Shown piece after piece: positions 63,164-64,000 of a stretch of DNA of 64,000 nt (positions are counted from its first letter, which is position 1; every line of letters begins with the position of its first letter). Location: positions 1,381,501 through 1,445,500 of the forward strand of contig CM028924.1 in the NCBI GenBank assembly GCA_016801845.1, written 5' to 3'. A program made the translations under genes and the position numbers. The stretch comes from Polydactylus sextarius (lineage: Eukaryota > Chordata > Actinopteri > Polynemidae). The notes below the pieces were generated by a model, which made no database searches, was not told where the DNA came from, and was given only the letters and a program-made list of their open reading frames with translations.

Positions 63164-63939
63164 GTAAGCATTTCTTCTTGTTTTCATTAGACCCATTGAC
63201 AAATCCCCGCTGGTCCCCATTAAATCCAACCCCACCACCACCCCCAACCCTGCCCCCACCCCCACAGGCCCTCCACTTCCTCTGTAGCTGTACGGCTATA
63301 GGAACGAATCCTCTGATAGTTTCAGTCCCTCGTGTCCTCGTCTCCAGTGTTTTTACATCCTCTGATTCAATGTGAAAAGGTTTGTTTTTGAAACGTCTTC
63401 ATGGAGAAGACGAATGTTTACAGCACATTCCTGCATTTAATCCGAAAACAGACACAACCCCACTGTTTGTTTATTTGTTTGTTTGTTTGTAGTGACAGGG
63501 CAGATGTATCAGCGACTTCCTGCGGTTTTGTCTGTTCAGAGAGTTGTTGTAGATGTTTCTAACTCTTCTATAATCTCAGTCTTCATACGTGGGGACATTT
63601 AAACCAGATGATGTACAATCTAACATCTCTTCAATCACAGACGAGTCCCACACAATAAAACAAACCATGACGTCACAAACCTCACAGTCGGTCAAACACA
63701 AACACAAACACAAGACACACGACACGTCTTATCCAGACGGTGGCACTCAAAATAATTCCTCTCATGTCTCAGTCACCTTCAAATCAGATTAGCCCACATT
63801 AGCCGAGCTATCGTCAGCGCCAGGTCCTCCGGCCTCAACACCACCCGCTCTGAAATAACCAGCAACTGTCAGACATGGACCAAACAAATCAACACAGAAA
63901 ATCAGGCTGTTTATGAGGTTGATTATTCACCAGGTCAAG

Positions 63940-63988
<49 letters not shown>

Positions 63989-64000
63989 TTTTTTCATCAT
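63164..64000 (+). other. gramd1b: gramd1b intron, truncated by the window end
   Basis: No sign of the expected KSQSWYNVLSP exon before the window ends. It contains a C-rich stretch (63225-63270) and an (AT)n run at the end (63942-63985). Confidence 0.65.
63942..63985. repeat. (AT)n dinucleotide microsatellite
   Basis: About twenty-two AT units at the right edge of the window. Confidence 0.95.

Overview
The window reads as a vertebrate nuclear genome, most probably a teleost fish. It is AT-leaning and intron-rich, crowded with (TG)n, (TC)n and trinucleotide microsatellites and poly-A/T runs. It has no long ORFs and no bacterial-style gene packing. Almost all apparent ORFs over 60 codons are chance or low-complexity.

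One gene can be recognised: the 5' half of gramd1b (Aster-B, an ER-anchored sterol-transfer protein), on the + strand. The anchor is a 211-nt exon at 59893-60103. It encodes the conserved TASNSNKSTPACSPVLRKRS...MVEKGSDHSSDKSPSTPEQ...GGKNSK segment and is entered in phase 2 and left in phase 0. The GRAM domain, the sterol-binding VASt/ASTER domain and the membrane anchor lie downstream of the window.

Upstream, several exons end in phase 2 and can join this shared exon, so the window is largely an alternative-promoter region. (1) A long N-terminus: a 136-codon exon (25566-25975), a Ser/Gln-repeat exon (31526-31615) and a 27-nt microexon (34005-34031). (2) A tentative two-exon start, MHKHK at 37614-37628 plus a basic exon at 41012-41055. 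(3) The canonical short start MKGFKLA/C at 48156-48178. (4) A short start MATI/S at 54597-54610. (5) A 48-codon, GC3-rich, Cys-rich start at 55016-55161. A weaker signal-peptide-like candidate lies at 33006-33136. Downstream of the shared exon, two frame-preserving microexons of 21 nt (61632-61652) and 24 nt (63140-63163) are predicted before the next conserved exon, which is outside the window.

Layout: 1-17.7 kb holds no supportable gene, but has a palindromic repeat at 8.9-9.6 kb with a second, half-length copy at 12.0-12.4 kb. A CpG-rich patch lies at about 17.7-18.3 kb. From 25.5 to 64 kb the window is gramd1b exons and introns. No RNA gene, CRISPR array or complete transposon was recognised. 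The most interesting content is the set of five or six phase-matched N-termini and the microexons, one with an RBFOX-type TGCATG directly at its acceptor.
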